From: Chryseobacterium sp. MFBS3-17
GTDB taxonomy: Bacteria > Bacteroidota > Bacteroidia > Flavobacteriales > Weeksellaceae
DNA: 64,000 nt
NCBI RefSeq assembly: GCF_020687745.1
Contig: NZ_JAJEWK010000008.1
Coordinates: 62,001 to 126,000 of the forward strand
Reading direction: 5' to 3'
How positions within the stretch are numbered: position 1 is the stretch's first letter; every line of letters starts with the position of its first letter. A model generated the notes under the pieces. The model made no database searches, was not told the DNA's origin, and worked only from the letters and a program-made list of their open reading frames with translations. The position numbers and the translations under genes are program-made. This document shows, one piece after another, positions 27,190-35,978 of the stretch.

Positions 27190-27197
27190 CAAATATA
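27190..27197 (-). promoter_or_regulatory. TAnnTTTG -7 element of rplY
   Basis: TATATTTG on the minus strand lies 32 bases before rplY, just after the prs terminator. Confidence 0.5.
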
Positions 27198-27216
27198 AAA
27201 AATAATTTTTAATAAA

Positions 27217-27245
27217 AAAATCCTTCCGCAGCGAAAGGATTTTGA
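27217..27245 (-). terminator. Intrinsic terminator after prs
   Basis: AAATCCTT pairs with AAGGATTT and is followed by a T-run on the minus strand. Confidence 0.82.
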
Positions 27246-27268
27246 AAATCAGTATGATATTGTCTTTT

Positions 27269-28207
27269 TTAGATGATGAATTTTTCACTGATGGATTTAT
27301 GCTCATGCACCATCTTCATCACATCTGCAAAAAGTCCTGCACAACTCAGCACTTTTATTTTGTCCGTGAGGTCTGTTTTTAAGGGAATGGTATCTGTCAC
27401 AATGACCTCTACCAGTTGCGAGTTGTTGATGTTTTCATATGCCTTACCGGAAAAGACTCCGTGTGTGGCCATGGCCCGCACAGATTTTGCACCATTGGCC
27501 ATCAGAATATCTGCAGCTTTGCAAAGGGTACCACCGGTATCAATCATATCATCAATCAGAATTACATTTTTACCTTTTACATCACCAATCAGGAACATCT
27601 CTTCTACCACGTTGGCTTTTTTACGTTCCTTGTATGCAATAACCACTTCAGCTCCCAGATGTCCAGCGTAGTTTTTTGCTCTTTTGGCACCACCCATGTC
27701 CGGAGACGCAATGGTTAAATTATCTAATCCTAAAGACTGAATATAATCTATGAATATAGTAGATGCATATAAATGGTCTACCGGAATTTCAAAGAATCCC
27801 TGAATCTGATCGGCATGAAGGTCCATGGTCATAATCCTTGTGGCACCGGCAGCGGTAAGAAGATTTGCTACCAGTTTTGCACCAATGGGTGCTCTGGGTT
27901 TGTCTTTTCTGTCCTGTCTTGCCAGTCCGTAGTAAGGAATTACCACGGTGATGTTTTTGGCAGATGCCCGCTTGGCAGCATCAATCATTAAGAGAAGTTC
28001 CAGCAGGTTGTCTGCAGGCGGAAAGGTGGAACCTATCAGGAATACCCTGCCTCCTCTTACAGACTGATCCAGTACCGGTTCAAATTCTCCGTCACTGAAT
28101 TCCTGGAAATTAATCTTGCCCATTTCCTGCCCATAATGTTGTGCAATTTTTTCGGCCAATTGCTTGCTTGTTCGTGTTGAAAACAGATACGTTAACTGTT
28201 GAGCCAT
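27269..28207 (-). CDS. prs: Ribose-phosphate pyrophosphokinase
   Basis: This enzyme makes PRPP from ribose 5-phosphate and ATP for nucleotide, His and Trp synthesis. The 312-aa protein is class I. Landmarks are FSDGEFEPVLDQSVRGGRVFLIGS, the flexible-loop PYYGLARQDRKDKPRAPI, MDLHADQIQGFF (metal site), and the PRPP-binding VILIDDMIDTGGT. It has its own promoter and terminator. PRPP-using Apt lies about 23 kb away. Confidence 0.97.
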   Translation of the reverse strand: MAQQLTYLFSTRTSKQLAEKIAQHYGQEMGKINFQEFSDGEFEPVLDQSVRGGRVFLIGSTFPPADNLLELLLMIDAAKRASAKNITVVIPYYGLARQDRKDKPRAPIGAKLVANLLTAAGATRIMTMDLHADQIQGFFEIPVDHLYASTIFIDYIQSLGLDNLTIASPDMGGAKRAKNYAGHLGAEVVIAYKERKKANVVEEMFLIGDVKGKNVILIDDMIDTGGTLCKAADILMANGAKSVRAMATHGVFSGKAYENINNSQLVEVIVTDTIPLKTDLTDKIKVLSCAGLFADVMKMVHEHKSISEKFII

Positions 28208-28228
28208 TTTTACTTTTTTTTAAGGATA

Positions 28229-28236
28229 CAAATTTA
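28229..28236 (-). promoter_or_regulatory. TAnnTTTG -7 element of prs
   Basis: TAAATTTG on the minus strand lies 21 bases before the prs start. Confidence 0.55.
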
Positions 28237-28242
28237 AAAAAA

Positions 28243-28274
28243 TAAAACCACCTGATTTGGCTCAGATGGTTTTA
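28243..28274 (-). terminator. Intrinsic terminator after the GDSL gene
   Basis: AAAACCATCTGA pairs with TCAGGTGGTTTT (one G-T pair) on the minus strand, followed by T-rich sequence. Confidence 0.82.
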
Positions 28275-28298
28275 AAATAATCAATTTTTCAAAAAGCA

Positions 28299-29861
28299 TT
28301 ACGGAAACGTAACCCCCGAATACGAATTTACATTCACCTGAGGCAGGTTAGAGCCATACTTATTGTTGATGGCTTTAATAAATTCATTGCCTATAATGGC
28401 ATAACCACGGCCGGTAAGGTGCACACCGTCCAGAGAGAATGTTCCTCCGGTTACAAAAGTGGTGGTGTATTTTACACCGTCAAACTGAATCCCCGACTGG
28501 GTGTGCAAATCGGCCATTTTTCCGTTGGCGTTTACCAGCGCAAGTCCATAAGTAGTGGCCAGGCCGCTGATGACCTGATTATAAGCAGTCACAGCTGTTG
28601 AAATATTGGATATCTCTGTAGCGGTCAGTGAAAATCTATCATGCAGCGGGAAAGATGCTCCTACAATAAACTGCGATGTAGCGGTGGGTGCCTGCCCGGT
28701 AAGCGCGTCTTTTCCGAGCTCATTGGCCGCGGTAAGCAGAATCAGTTCCCCGGGTTTTGCCTGGCGGGCCTGCCCGAATGCCGAGCCAAGGAATGCAGCC
28801 TGCTGGGCAGGGTATCCGTTCGCAGAAAGTACTGCAGTAAGCTGGGCAGATACATTCTGAAGAGAGTTATCTACGATGATTACCGGATTCTGGCCGGCAT
28901 TAACCAACTCAAACCGGTCTCCCGCGCCCAGAAATGTAAGTGCAGCTTTCAGCGGCTGATACAAAGAGGTGTTCAGGGTTTGTGCCGTAGCAGCATCCAG
29001 AGAGATTTCATTATACCGGACTCTAGTGAAATGTGGAATGGTCGTGACGTCCGGAATATTGGCAATAACCCCTTTTGAGGCCCCTACACTTTTCAGTCCG
29101 TCCAGCACTGCTTTTATGGCAGCTCCTACCAGTTGTGGATCTGAAATGTCATTGGCAGCATAAGTCGCCGGATTGGTATTTCCGGTTTGCACTACTGCCG
29201 GTGTGTACAGCGTTGCTCCGCCTGCAGACTGAGAATTCATCCCACCATTGGTCGCGTAGGACAATACATCATTATTCCCAATCCACAGTGAAAAGAATGT
29301 AGGTTGCAGCGACATGGCATCACTGAGTACAGAGGAGGTTGCAGGATCTTTGGCAAATCTCACAAAGTATGGATTAGCCATACCTATCGCCAGATTTGCA
29401 GGATTGCCGTATCCGGGAATCACCAGATGATAGGATTTAGCTCCTGGTACACCCATATTATGATACGGTCCGGATGAATAGATGTTCTGAAGGGTTGTGG
29501 CGCCGGTGCCCTCTGCAAAATCCAGTCCCAGAGAGGAATTCAGAACGCGCTTGTTTGGAAATCCTATAGAAGGGATGCCTCCCAGTTCATCTGCCATCAG
29601 CGGTATATTGAAATCTCCGCCACCGGCAAGCTTCATCTGGGTGGCGATCATGTTCGGGAAGGATTCAATCTGCCCCTGTCTGTACAGAGCTCCGTCTCTG
29701 TATCCTGAGGTCAGCGAGTTGCCTATGGAAATAAATCTGCTGAAATCTGCTGTTCCACTGGTAACCGGTATGTCATTTACGTCATTTTCAAAATCGGTAT
29801 CACAGCTGTAAGTAAACAGAAGAAGGGAGGCTGCCAGAGATGATATTAATATTTTTTTCAT
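28299..29861 (-). CDS. SGNH/GDSL hydrolase lipoprotein
   Basis: This 520-aa outer-membrane or periplasmic lipoprotein is probably an esterase or lipase. The lipobox is LLLFTYSC (Cys about residue 20). SGNH blocks are present: block I ISIGNSLTSGY (Asn in place of the usual Asp), block III LWIGNNDVLSY, and block V DGVHLTGRGYAIIGNEF with the catalytic Asp-His. The gene follows the FadL-type porin by nine bases, so the two form an operon. This pairing suggests lipid-ester hydrolysis at the surface coupled to fatty-acid uptake (inference). Confidence 0.88.
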   Translation of the reverse strand: MKKILISSLAASLLLFTYSCDTDFENDVNDIPVTSGTADFSRFISIGNSLTSGYRDGALYRQGQIESFPNMIATQMKLAGGGDFNIPLMADELGGIPSIGFPNKRVLNSSLGLDFAEGTGATTLQNIYSSGPYHNMGVPGAKSYHLVIPGYGNPANLAIGMANPYFVRFAKDPATSSVLSDAMSLQPTFFSLWIGNNDVLSYATNGGMNSQSAGGATLYTPAVVQTGNTNPATYAANDISDPQLVGAAIKAVLDGLKSVGASKGVIANIPDVTTIPHFTRVRYNEISLDAATAQTLNTSLYQPLKAALTFLGAGDRFELVNAGQNPVIIVDNSLQNVSAQLTAVLSANGYPAQQAAFLGSAFGQARQAKPGELILLTAANELGKDALTGQAPTATSQFIVGASFPLHDRFSLTATEISNISTAVTAYNQVISGLATTYGLALVNANGKMADLHTQSGIQFDGVKYTTTFVTGGTFSLDGVHLTGRGYAIIGNEFIKAINNKYGSNLPQVNVNSYSGVTFP

Positions 29862-29870
29862 AGTTTCTTC

Positions 29871-31103
29871 TTATTTTAAGTTATAGTTCACGCCCAGACC
29901 GAAGTAGAATGTGCTTGCTTTGGCCTGTCCGGAAAAGCTGGTATTTACATTGTTAAAAGTTCTGCTTTTCGGGAATGTTTTGGCAGCCGCCAGGTCTACG
30001 CCCAGACTGCCGAAATTAAGTCCGATACCACCGGTAATGGCATGTGCATCAAATGATGGGGTTTCCGGAATAAAATCCTTATCTTCATAAGGGGCCTCGT
30101 CATAATACCATCCCAGTCTTGCAGCGATCATAGAGCTGAAGGTGTATTCTGTACCCACCCGGAAGTTTGTGGTGTTATGGAAGTTTTTCGGGTTTACCAG
30201 AATGGTAGGGTCGGCCTGATTGCCCACAGGAGCATTTTCAAAATCCAGTGTCAGTTTATCATATTTTTCCCAGCCTACATAGTTCATGTCTGCCGAAATT
30301 GTCCAGTTCGGGGTTACTTTATAGGTAGCACCTATGGTAAATTCTTCTACCAGCGGCAATGTGGCTTTAAAACCATCTTTTCCGGAAGCATCCAGCCCTA
30401 CCAGCGGGTACAGTACCGGACTGATGTTGAAACTTGCGACGCCATTTTCAGCTTTCATATTGACCGGTGACCGGTACGCTACAGAAACATCCCACTGGTC
30501 ATCCGGCTGGAAGTAAAAGCCTACTCCCATACCGTGCCCGGAGGCATCTTCGTCTTTAATGTTCATGGTTCCGTTGAAATTGGTCACTGCTTTATCCCAG
30601 TCCACCGTTCCTTTGGCATAAATATAACTGGCACCCAGGGAAGCCCATGGAGCAAGTTTCACAGAAATCATCGGTTGGAAGTACAAGCTCTTTAGTGACA
30701 TTTTTTGTACAATTTCACGCCCTGCCCAGTCTTCCGGCCATTGGATGGTGCTTCCAAACGGGGTAGAAAAACTGAAACCAACAGATAAATTATCCACAAC
30801 TTTGTACGCTACAGCTGCATAGATGGGGGTTCCCAGGGGGTTATCTGTTTCATACGTCTGCATCGTAGTGGGATTCTGGTAAGTCACTTTGGACATTGCA
30901 CCAAAGCCGCCTGCAGCAACACTCAGCTTAGCCGGGATAAAGGAAATACCTGCCGGATTGAAGAAAGCAACGCTGGCATCCTGGGCATGGGCACTGGTGT
31001 GTGCCATGGCCAATTGTTTTACCCCTTGCAGAGAAACCCGGAAGCCTCCTGCATAGGCCATCATGCCTGCCAGTAATGTGGTCGTAATTAAAACTTTTTT
31101 CAT
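29871..31103 (-). CDS. FadL/OmpP1-type outer-membrane transporter
   Basis: This 410-aa outer-membrane channel of the FadL/TodX family imports hydrophobic molecules such as fatty acids. It has a signal peptide (MKKVLITTTLLAGMMAYAGG), the N-terminal hatch signature (QLAMAHTSAHAQDASVAFFNPAGISF) and repeated amphipathic strands ending in FGLGVNYNLK. The upstream region carries TATATTTG and a perfect TGTTAACA. It is first of a two-gene unit with the GDSL lipoprotein. Confidence 0.92.
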   Translation of the reverse strand: MKKVLITTTLLAGMMAYAGGFRVSLQGVKQLAMAHTSAHAQDASVAFFNPAGISFIPAKLSVAAGGFGAMSKVTYQNPTTMQTYETDNPLGTPIYAAVAYKVVDNLSVGFSFSTPFGSTIQWPEDWAGREIVQKMSLKSLYFQPMISVKLAPWASLGASYIYAKGTVDWDKAVTNFNGTMNIKDEDASGHGMGVGFYFQPDDQWDVSVAYRSPVNMKAENGVASFNISPVLYPLVGLDASGKDGFKATLPLVEEFTIGATYKVTPNWTISADMNYVGWEKYDKLTLDFENAPVGNQADPTILVNPKNFHNTTNFRVGTEYTFSSMIAARLGWYYDEAPYEDKDFIPETPSFDAHAITGGIGLNFGSLGVDLAAAKTFPKSRTFNNVNTSFSGQAKASTFYFGLGVNYNLK

Positions 31104-31126
31104 AAAAATTGTTAATAAATATAATC

Positions 31127-31163
31127 CAAATATATAATTATTTTGGATACAGATGTTAACAAA
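31127..31163 (-). promoter_or_regulatory. fadL promoter region with TGTTAACA palindrome
   Basis: TATATTTG (31127-31134, minus strand) lies 23 bases before the FadL start. A perfect 8-bp palindrome TGTTAACA is at 31154-31161, where an activator or repressor could bind. TTTG at 31160-31163 is 25 bases from the -7 box, longer than the usual spacing. Confidence 0.45.
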
Positions 31164-31325
31164 ACTTAATATTTATGCATAATTCGCAAAGAAAAAGCTA
31201 TGTATAAAATACCACCGGTGAAAGGTTTATATCTGATGTTGGAAAATGATCAGTGTACAGATTTCGGATCTTGTGGTGGTTTTCAAAAATATAGCATATC
31301 GTAAGACCGGATTTAAAAATTATTC

Positions 31326-31333
31326 TAAATTTG
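31326..31333 (+). promoter_or_regulatory. TAnnTTTG -7 element of the ricT-gldH-PBP1A unit
   Basis: TAAATTTG lies 30 bases before the RicT-like start codon. No -33 TTTG at normal spacing. Confidence 0.5.
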
Positions 31334-31363
31334 CAGATTAAAGAAAATTGAAAATACAGAAAT

Positions 31364-32716
31364 ATGAGTTGTGGATGCAAAACATCCGGCGATTCTGCTC
31401 ATAACTGCGGTACAAAATCCGCAAACGGCTGTGACAATGTAGATACCTGTGGTAATAGCTATAAATTAAGTGTTTTTGACTGGCTTGCAAACGTACAGAA
31501 TCCCACTGCGGAGAAGTGCAATATTGTAGAAGTGCGGTTTAAAAATGACAGAAAACAGTTCTTTAAGAACGTAAACGGATTACCGCTTCACATTGGAAGC
31601 ATCATAACAGTAGAATCAAGCCCCGGACATGATGTGGGTGTAGTAAGCCTTACGGGAGAGCTGGTAAAAGTTCAGATGAAGAAAAAAAATGTTCCCGAAG
31701 AGAGCGTTTTGAAAGTTTACCGGCTTGCGAATCAGAAAGATATAGAAACCTGGCACGAGGTGCGCGGCAAAGAAGACCCCACCAAAATCCAGGCACGCAA
31801 AATTGCCCAGCACCTGCGGCTGGATATGAAGATTACGGATGTGGAATACCAGGGAGACGGAGGTAAAGTTACCTTCTACTACACCGCAGAATCCCGCGTG
31901 GATTTCCGGCAGCTGATTAAGGAATTTGCAGCCGCTTTCCGGACCAAGATTGATATGAAGCAGATCGGTTTCCGGCAGGAAGCGGCCAAAATAGGAGGAA
32001 TTGGTTCCTGTGGCCGTGAGCTGTGCTGCTCTACATGGCTTACCGATTTCCGGTCAGTGAATACCAATGCAGCTCGATATCAGCAACTGAGCATTAACCC
32101 TCAGAAACTTGCTGGCCAGTGCGGAAAACTGAAATGTTGTCTGAATTACGAACTGGACAGCTATATGGATGCGCTGCGGAACTTCCCGCCTACCAGTACT
32201 ACCCTGGATACGGAGAAAGGAAAAGCATTCTGTATTAAAATTGATGTTTTTAAAAGAAAGATGTGGTTTGCCTATGCAGAACATCCGGTGGCATGGTATG
32301 ATCTGGAGATTGATGACGTTCATCAAATGATCGCGCAAAATAAAAAAGGTGAAAAGTGCAGTCCGCTGGAAGACATGAAGGCCGTTTCGCCGGAAACTTT
32401 CGCAAAATCCACTGATTTGATTCAGGAAAGCAGTCTCGACCGCTTCGAACATAAAAACCGGGGCAAAGGACGTGGCAGAAAGCCGGATAATAAAAAGCCG
32501 GATAACCGGAAACGAAATGAGGATGCCAAAGGTCCAAGGCCGAACGGAAAAAAACAGAATGCAGACCGCAGAAAAAAATCTGAACCCCGGGCAGAAGGCC
32601 AGCAGGCAGTGAAAACGCAGCCCAGACCTGCCGGTGAAGCGGGAACCAGACCCAACGCACAGAAAAAGAAACATCACCCCAGAAAGAATACCCCCAAAAG
32701 AGATAACAATGCATAA
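31364..32716 (+). CDS. PSP1-domain protein, RicT-like
   Basis: This 450-aa protein contains the PSP1 domain of RicT (YaaT), which in Bacillus works with RicA and RicF on RNA maturation via an Fe-S complex. The N-terminus has five Cys in the first 29 residues (positions 3, 5, 15, 23, 29). The core carries IGSCGRELCCSTWL (about residues 214-227) and CGKLKCCLNYE (about 253-263). The last 90 residues (from about 361) are low-complexity and very basic (KGRGRKPDNKK and similar), as in RNA-binding tails. It overlaps gldH by 8 bases. The exact role in Bacteroidota is not known. Confidence 0.85.
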   Translation: MSCGCKTSGDSAHNCGTKSANGCDNVDTCGNSYKLSVFDWLANVQNPTAEKCNIVEVRFKNDRKQFFKNVNGLPLHIGSIITVESSPGHDVGVVSLTGELVKVQMKKKNVPEESVLKVYRLANQKDIETWHEVRGKEDPTKIQARKIAQHLRLDMKITDVEYQGDGGKVTFYYTAESRVDFRQLIKEFAAAFRTKIDMKQIGFRQEAAKIGGIGSCGRELCCSTWLTDFRSVNTNAARYQQLSINPQKLAGQCGKLKCCLNYELDSYMDALRNFPPTSTTLDTEKGKAFCIKIDVFKRKMWFAYAEHPVAWYDLEIDDVHQMIAQNKKGEKCSPLEDMKAVSPETFAKSTDLIQESSLDRFEHKNRGKGRGRKPDNKKPDNRKRNEDAKGPRPNGKKQNADRRKKSEPRAEGQQAVKTQPRPAGEAGTRPNAQKKKHHPRKNTPKRDNNA

Positions 32717-33173
32717 ACAAATCGGTTTACTGTGCCTGCTTTTTGCCCTGCTGAGCTGCAATTCCCATTCAGAAAATCTGAAAACTGCTGATGTGAATAA
32801 CAGTTGGGACAAAAAAACAGCCCATGAATTTCAGTATGAAATAAAAAATGCTCAGGAACCGAAAAATATTATATTTGTTGTGAGAAACAACAACAGTTAT
32901 CCGTACAGCAACCTGAGGCTGATCATCAATGTGGCAGACCAGAACAAAAAAACCATTTTGACTGATACCATCAATGAAATAATGGCAAAGCCCGACGGAT
33001 CATGGATTGGCAAAGGATTTGGTGAAGTAAAGGAAATTCAGTTTCCCTTCCGCAACCAGTTTCAGTTCCCGGCAGATGGAACGTATACCATAGGAATTAT
33101 ACAGGCCATGAGAGAGGATAAACTGCAGGGAATAGAAGATATAGGAGTAATAGTAGAACCGTCTAAACCATAA
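32709..33173 (+). CDS. gldH: Gliding motility lipoprotein GldH
   Basis: This 154-aa lipoprotein is of the GldH family, required for gliding motility in Flavobacterium and also kept in many non-gliding relatives. The lipobox is LLFALLSC (Cys about residue 17). The mature part has a beta-sandwich pattern (NIIFVVRNNNSYPYSNLRLIINV) and ends GIEDIGVIVEPSKP. I chose ATG 32709 because it begins the signal peptide; a longer in-frame extension overlaps the ricT-like tail. The start overlaps the ricT-like stop (ATGCATAA), and PBP1A follows after 10 bases. Confidence 0.87.
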   Translation: MHKQIGLLCLLFALLSCNSHSENLKTADVNNSWDKKTAHEFQYEIKNAQEPKNIIFVVRNNNSYPYSNLRLIINVADQNKKTILTDTINEIMAKPDGSWIGKGFGEVKEIQFPFRNQFQFPADGTYTIGIIQAMREDKLQGIEDIGVIVEPSKP

Positions 33174-33183
33174 AGACATCTTA

Positions 33184-35556
33184 ATGGACGATAAAAAAAA
33201 TACCGGCAGCAGTAAGCGAACCTTTCCGCTGCCTCCGAAAAAGAAACCGAATAATGGTTGGCGAAAATGGGTGAAATTCATTTGGGCAGCACTTATTGCG
33301 GTGGTTTTGGGAATTGTTATTTTATTTTTTGCCGTTTCTCAGGGCTTTTTAGGAGAAATGCCGGAAGTAGAAGAACTGGATAATCCGGATATTTATGTGG
33401 CTTCCGAAATTTATTCTGCAGATAATGTTTTGCTGGGAAAATTTGAAAAAGAAAAAACACAGCCGGTTAATTTCAGTGATCTGCCGCCTCACCTGGTATA
33501 TGCATTACAGGCCAAAGAAGATGAACGTTTTAAGGAGCACTCCGGGATTGACCTGCAGGCCGTAGCCCGTGCGGTGTGGTTCGGAGGAGACCGTGGCGGA
33601 GGTTCCACCATTTCTCAGCAGCTGGCCAAACTGCTCTTCACGCCGGATCCTGCCTCCAATAAAATGAAAAGAGCTTTTCAGAAACTCAAGGAGTGGGTAG
33701 TGGCGGTAAGCCTGGAAAAAAGGTATACGAAAGAGGAAATTATTACTTTGTATTTTAATAAATTCGACTTTTTGTATAATGCCAACGGTGTAGAAATGGC
33801 TTCACGCATCTATTTCAACAAATCCACAAAGGATCTCACCCTCCCGGAAGCGGCTATGTTCGTGGCGATGCTGGAAAATCCGGTGAAAAACAACCCGAAA
33901 AGAAATATAGAAAGAGCGAAGGAAAGACGGGATATCGTACTGAGTCAGATGCTGAAAACAGGATATCTGGATCAGGCTACGTATGAAAAGGCAGTGGAAC
34001 AACCCATCGTTTTGGATTATCAACCGGTAAAATCCATTGATGAAGGCTATTCTGCATACTATAAGTTTTATCTTAGGAAAGAAATAGAAGGTTACCTGCA
34101 GGAAAATGAGAAGAAAACGGGCAAACCGCTCAATCTTTATAAAGACGGTCTTAAAATTTACATCACCCTGGATTCTAAAATGCAGAAATACGCAGAAGAA
34201 TCCATCAGGGAACACCTTACACAGCTTCAGGCAAGTTTCGACCGGGAACAGCGCGGACGGAAAGATGCACCTTTTTATCTGATTAATGATAAACAGATCA
34301 ATAGTATTATGATGGCTGCGGTAAGAAGAACCGGAAGGTACAAACAGCTGAAAGCAGCCGGTGTATCAGAAGATTCCATCATGATTGATTTCCACACACC
34401 GGTGAAAACGTCACGTTTTACCTGGAACGGAGAAGAAGAAGTGGAAATGACCCCGTGGGACTCCATCCGCTATCACAAACAGATTGCGCAGGCCGGACTG
34501 ATGTCTATGGTGCCGGGAACCGGTGAAATTAAAGCCTGGGTGGGCGGCATTAACTGGCAGCATTTTCAGTATGACCATATCAAACAGGGAAAAAGACAGG
34601 TGGGATCTACCTTCAAACCTTTTGTTTATGCGGCAGCCATTATGAACCTGGGCATGACTCCTTGTTCCGAAGTATCAAATGCTACGTATACCAAAGGTTC
34701 CTGGCGGGTATCTGGCTCTGGAGGAATGCGCACCCTGAAGGATGCACTGGCGTTCTCCCGAAACCCGGTAGCCGTACGCCTTATTGAGATGACCACGCCC
34801 AAGAAAGTGATTCAGCTGGCCAGAGATTTGGGCGTGACAGAAGACATGCCGAATGAATACGCCATTGCACTGGGCTCATCGGATATTACCATTTATGAAA
34901 TGCTGGGCGCATACAGCACCTTTGCCAATTATGGAAACTACATTAAACCCGAAATGATCTGGCGGATAGAAGACGCCAATGGCCGGGTGATTAAAGAAGT
35001 AGTGAGCGAAGAACGTGAGGTGATGAACGAGAAATACGCCTATACCATGATTGAACTCATGAAAGGGGTAGCGCAGTTTGGTACCGCCTCCGGCGAACTG
35101 GGAAGACGCGGCATCAGTAAGGCGGTGGAAATTGCCGGTAAAACCGGAACCACAGATAACAACTCCGATGGGTGGTTCATGGGAATTGTACCCAATCTTT
35201 CTACCGGAGTCTGGGTAGGCTGGGAAGACCGTGCCGCCCACTTCAGAAGCACCGGTGAAGGACAGGGAGCCAAAATGGCTTTGCCAATCTGGGCTATTTA
35301 TATGAAGAAAGTGTGGGCAGACAAAAGCCTGGGCATTAGTCCGGACGATAAATTCATCAAGCCATCAGACTGGGAAGACGGTTGCCAGGCACTCCAGGGA
35401 CTGGGAGGCGGCTACGGGGACGAAGGTCCGCTGCAAACCATGGATGAACTGAAAAATCCAGTGATAGAGCAAACCGTAAAACCCACCAATGGCAAAAAAG
35501 AAGAAAATGTGAATGAAGCCATCAACCGGGGTGACGAGGTGGATTTCAACAAATAA
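33184..35556 (+). CDS. Bifunctional penicillin-binding protein 1A
   Basis: This is a 790-aa class A PBP, making and cross-linking glycan strands in the periplasm. After one N-terminal membrane helix (FIWAALIAVVLGIVILFFAV) comes the GT51 transglycosylase domain with EDERFKEHSGID and GGSTISQQLAKLLFT. The transpeptidase has SxxK in GSTFKPFVY, SxN in FSRNPVAV, and KTG in AGKTGTTDNNSDGW. The C-terminal tail is acidic and non-conserved. It is third in the ricT-gldH-PBP1A unit and is followed by a strong terminator. Confidence 0.95.
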   Translation: MDDKKNTGSSKRTFPLPPKKKPNNGWRKWVKFIWAALIAVVLGIVILFFAVSQGFLGEMPEVEELDNPDIYVASEIYSADNVLLGKFEKEKTQPVNFSDLPPHLVYALQAKEDERFKEHSGIDLQAVARAVWFGGDRGGGSTISQQLAKLLFTPDPASNKMKRAFQKLKEWVVAVSLEKRYTKEEIITLYFNKFDFLYNANGVEMASRIYFNKSTKDLTLPEAAMFVAMLENPVKNNPKRNIERAKERRDIVLSQMLKTGYLDQATYEKAVEQPIVLDYQPVKSIDEGYSAYYKFYLRKEIEGYLQENEKKTGKPLNLYKDGLKIYITLDSKMQKYAEESIREHLTQLQASFDREQRGRKDAPFYLINDKQINSIMMAAVRRTGRYKQLKAAGVSEDSIMIDFHTPVKTSRFTWNGEEEVEMTPWDSIRYHKQIAQAGLMSMVPGTGEIKAWVGGINWQHFQYDHIKQGKRQVGSTFKPFVYAAAIMNLGMTPCSEVSNATYTKGSWRVSGSGGMRTLKDALAFSRNPVAVRLIEMTTPKKVIQLARDLGVTEDMPNEYAIALGSSDITIYEMLGAYSTFANYGNYIKPEMIWRIEDANGRVIKEVVSEEREVMNEKYAYTMIELMKGVAQFGTASGELGRRGISKAVEIAGKTGTTDNNSDGWFMGIVPNLSTGVWVGWEDRAAHFRSTGEGQGAKMALPIWAIYMKKVWADKSLGISPDDKFIKPSDWEDGCQALQGLGGGYGDEGPLQTMDELKNPVIEQTVKPTNGKKEENVNEAINRGDEVDFNK

Positions 35557-35562
35557 AATTAC

Positions 35563-35600
35563 AAATACAGCCTGCACATCTGCAGGTTGTATTTGTTTTT
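35563..35600. terminator. Intrinsic terminator after PBP1A
   Basis: AAATACAGCCTGCA pairs with TGCAGGTTGTATTT around CATC, followed by T-rich sequence. It also lies downstream of the convergent XRE remnant. Confidence 0.88.
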
Positions 35601-35604
35601 AGAG

Positions 35605-35978
35605 TTATTTAATTGCTTCTTTTTTCCAGTATTCTAGCTGGTTCTTTAAATCTTCAATTTCCTTTTCATAAGAAGCAATCAGTTTTCTGGGAAGATCTGA
35701 ATACTCATTAAAAATATTGTCATTAAAGCCCTGAAATCCTTGTGAGCGGTCTTTATTCTCTTGGTTAAAATTTTTTTGTGAATCCAGATCCAGGAGATTG
35801 TCCAGCGGGGTTTGTAATACTTTTGAGATCTGCATCAGCCTTTCGATGGTCGGTTTGGTATCCCCGGTTTCTATTTTGCGGTATCCAGACCTACAGATCC
35901 GGCTCGTGCGCCATGTTCTCATAAGAAAAACCTTTCTTGTTCCGTATTTCTGTAAATTTTGTGAATTATTTGCTCCGT
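35605..35978 (-). pseudogene. Decayed XRE-family transcriptional regulator
   Basis: The intact frame (35605-35922, 105 aa) begins in the middle of an HTH_3 domain: SGYRKIETGDTKPTIERLMQISKVL, then a coiled-coil tail (LIASYEKEIEDLKNQLEYW). The missing half is present upstream in other frames. EQIIHK reads from 35975; after skipping one A in the AAAA run at 35957-35960, FTEIRNKKGFSYENMAHEPD follows; adding two bases near 35894-35899 restores ICRSGYRKIE. The codon where ATG is expected is ACG (35976-35978). So there are two frameshifts and no ordinary start, one lesion being between helix 2 and the recognition helix. Sequencing error is the alternative. Confidence 0.8.

Noticed and set aside
32054-32812. 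Minus-strand open frame of 252 codons across the ricT-like and gldH genes
   Set aside because: It arises from the low-complexity basic tail read in reverse; no independent support.
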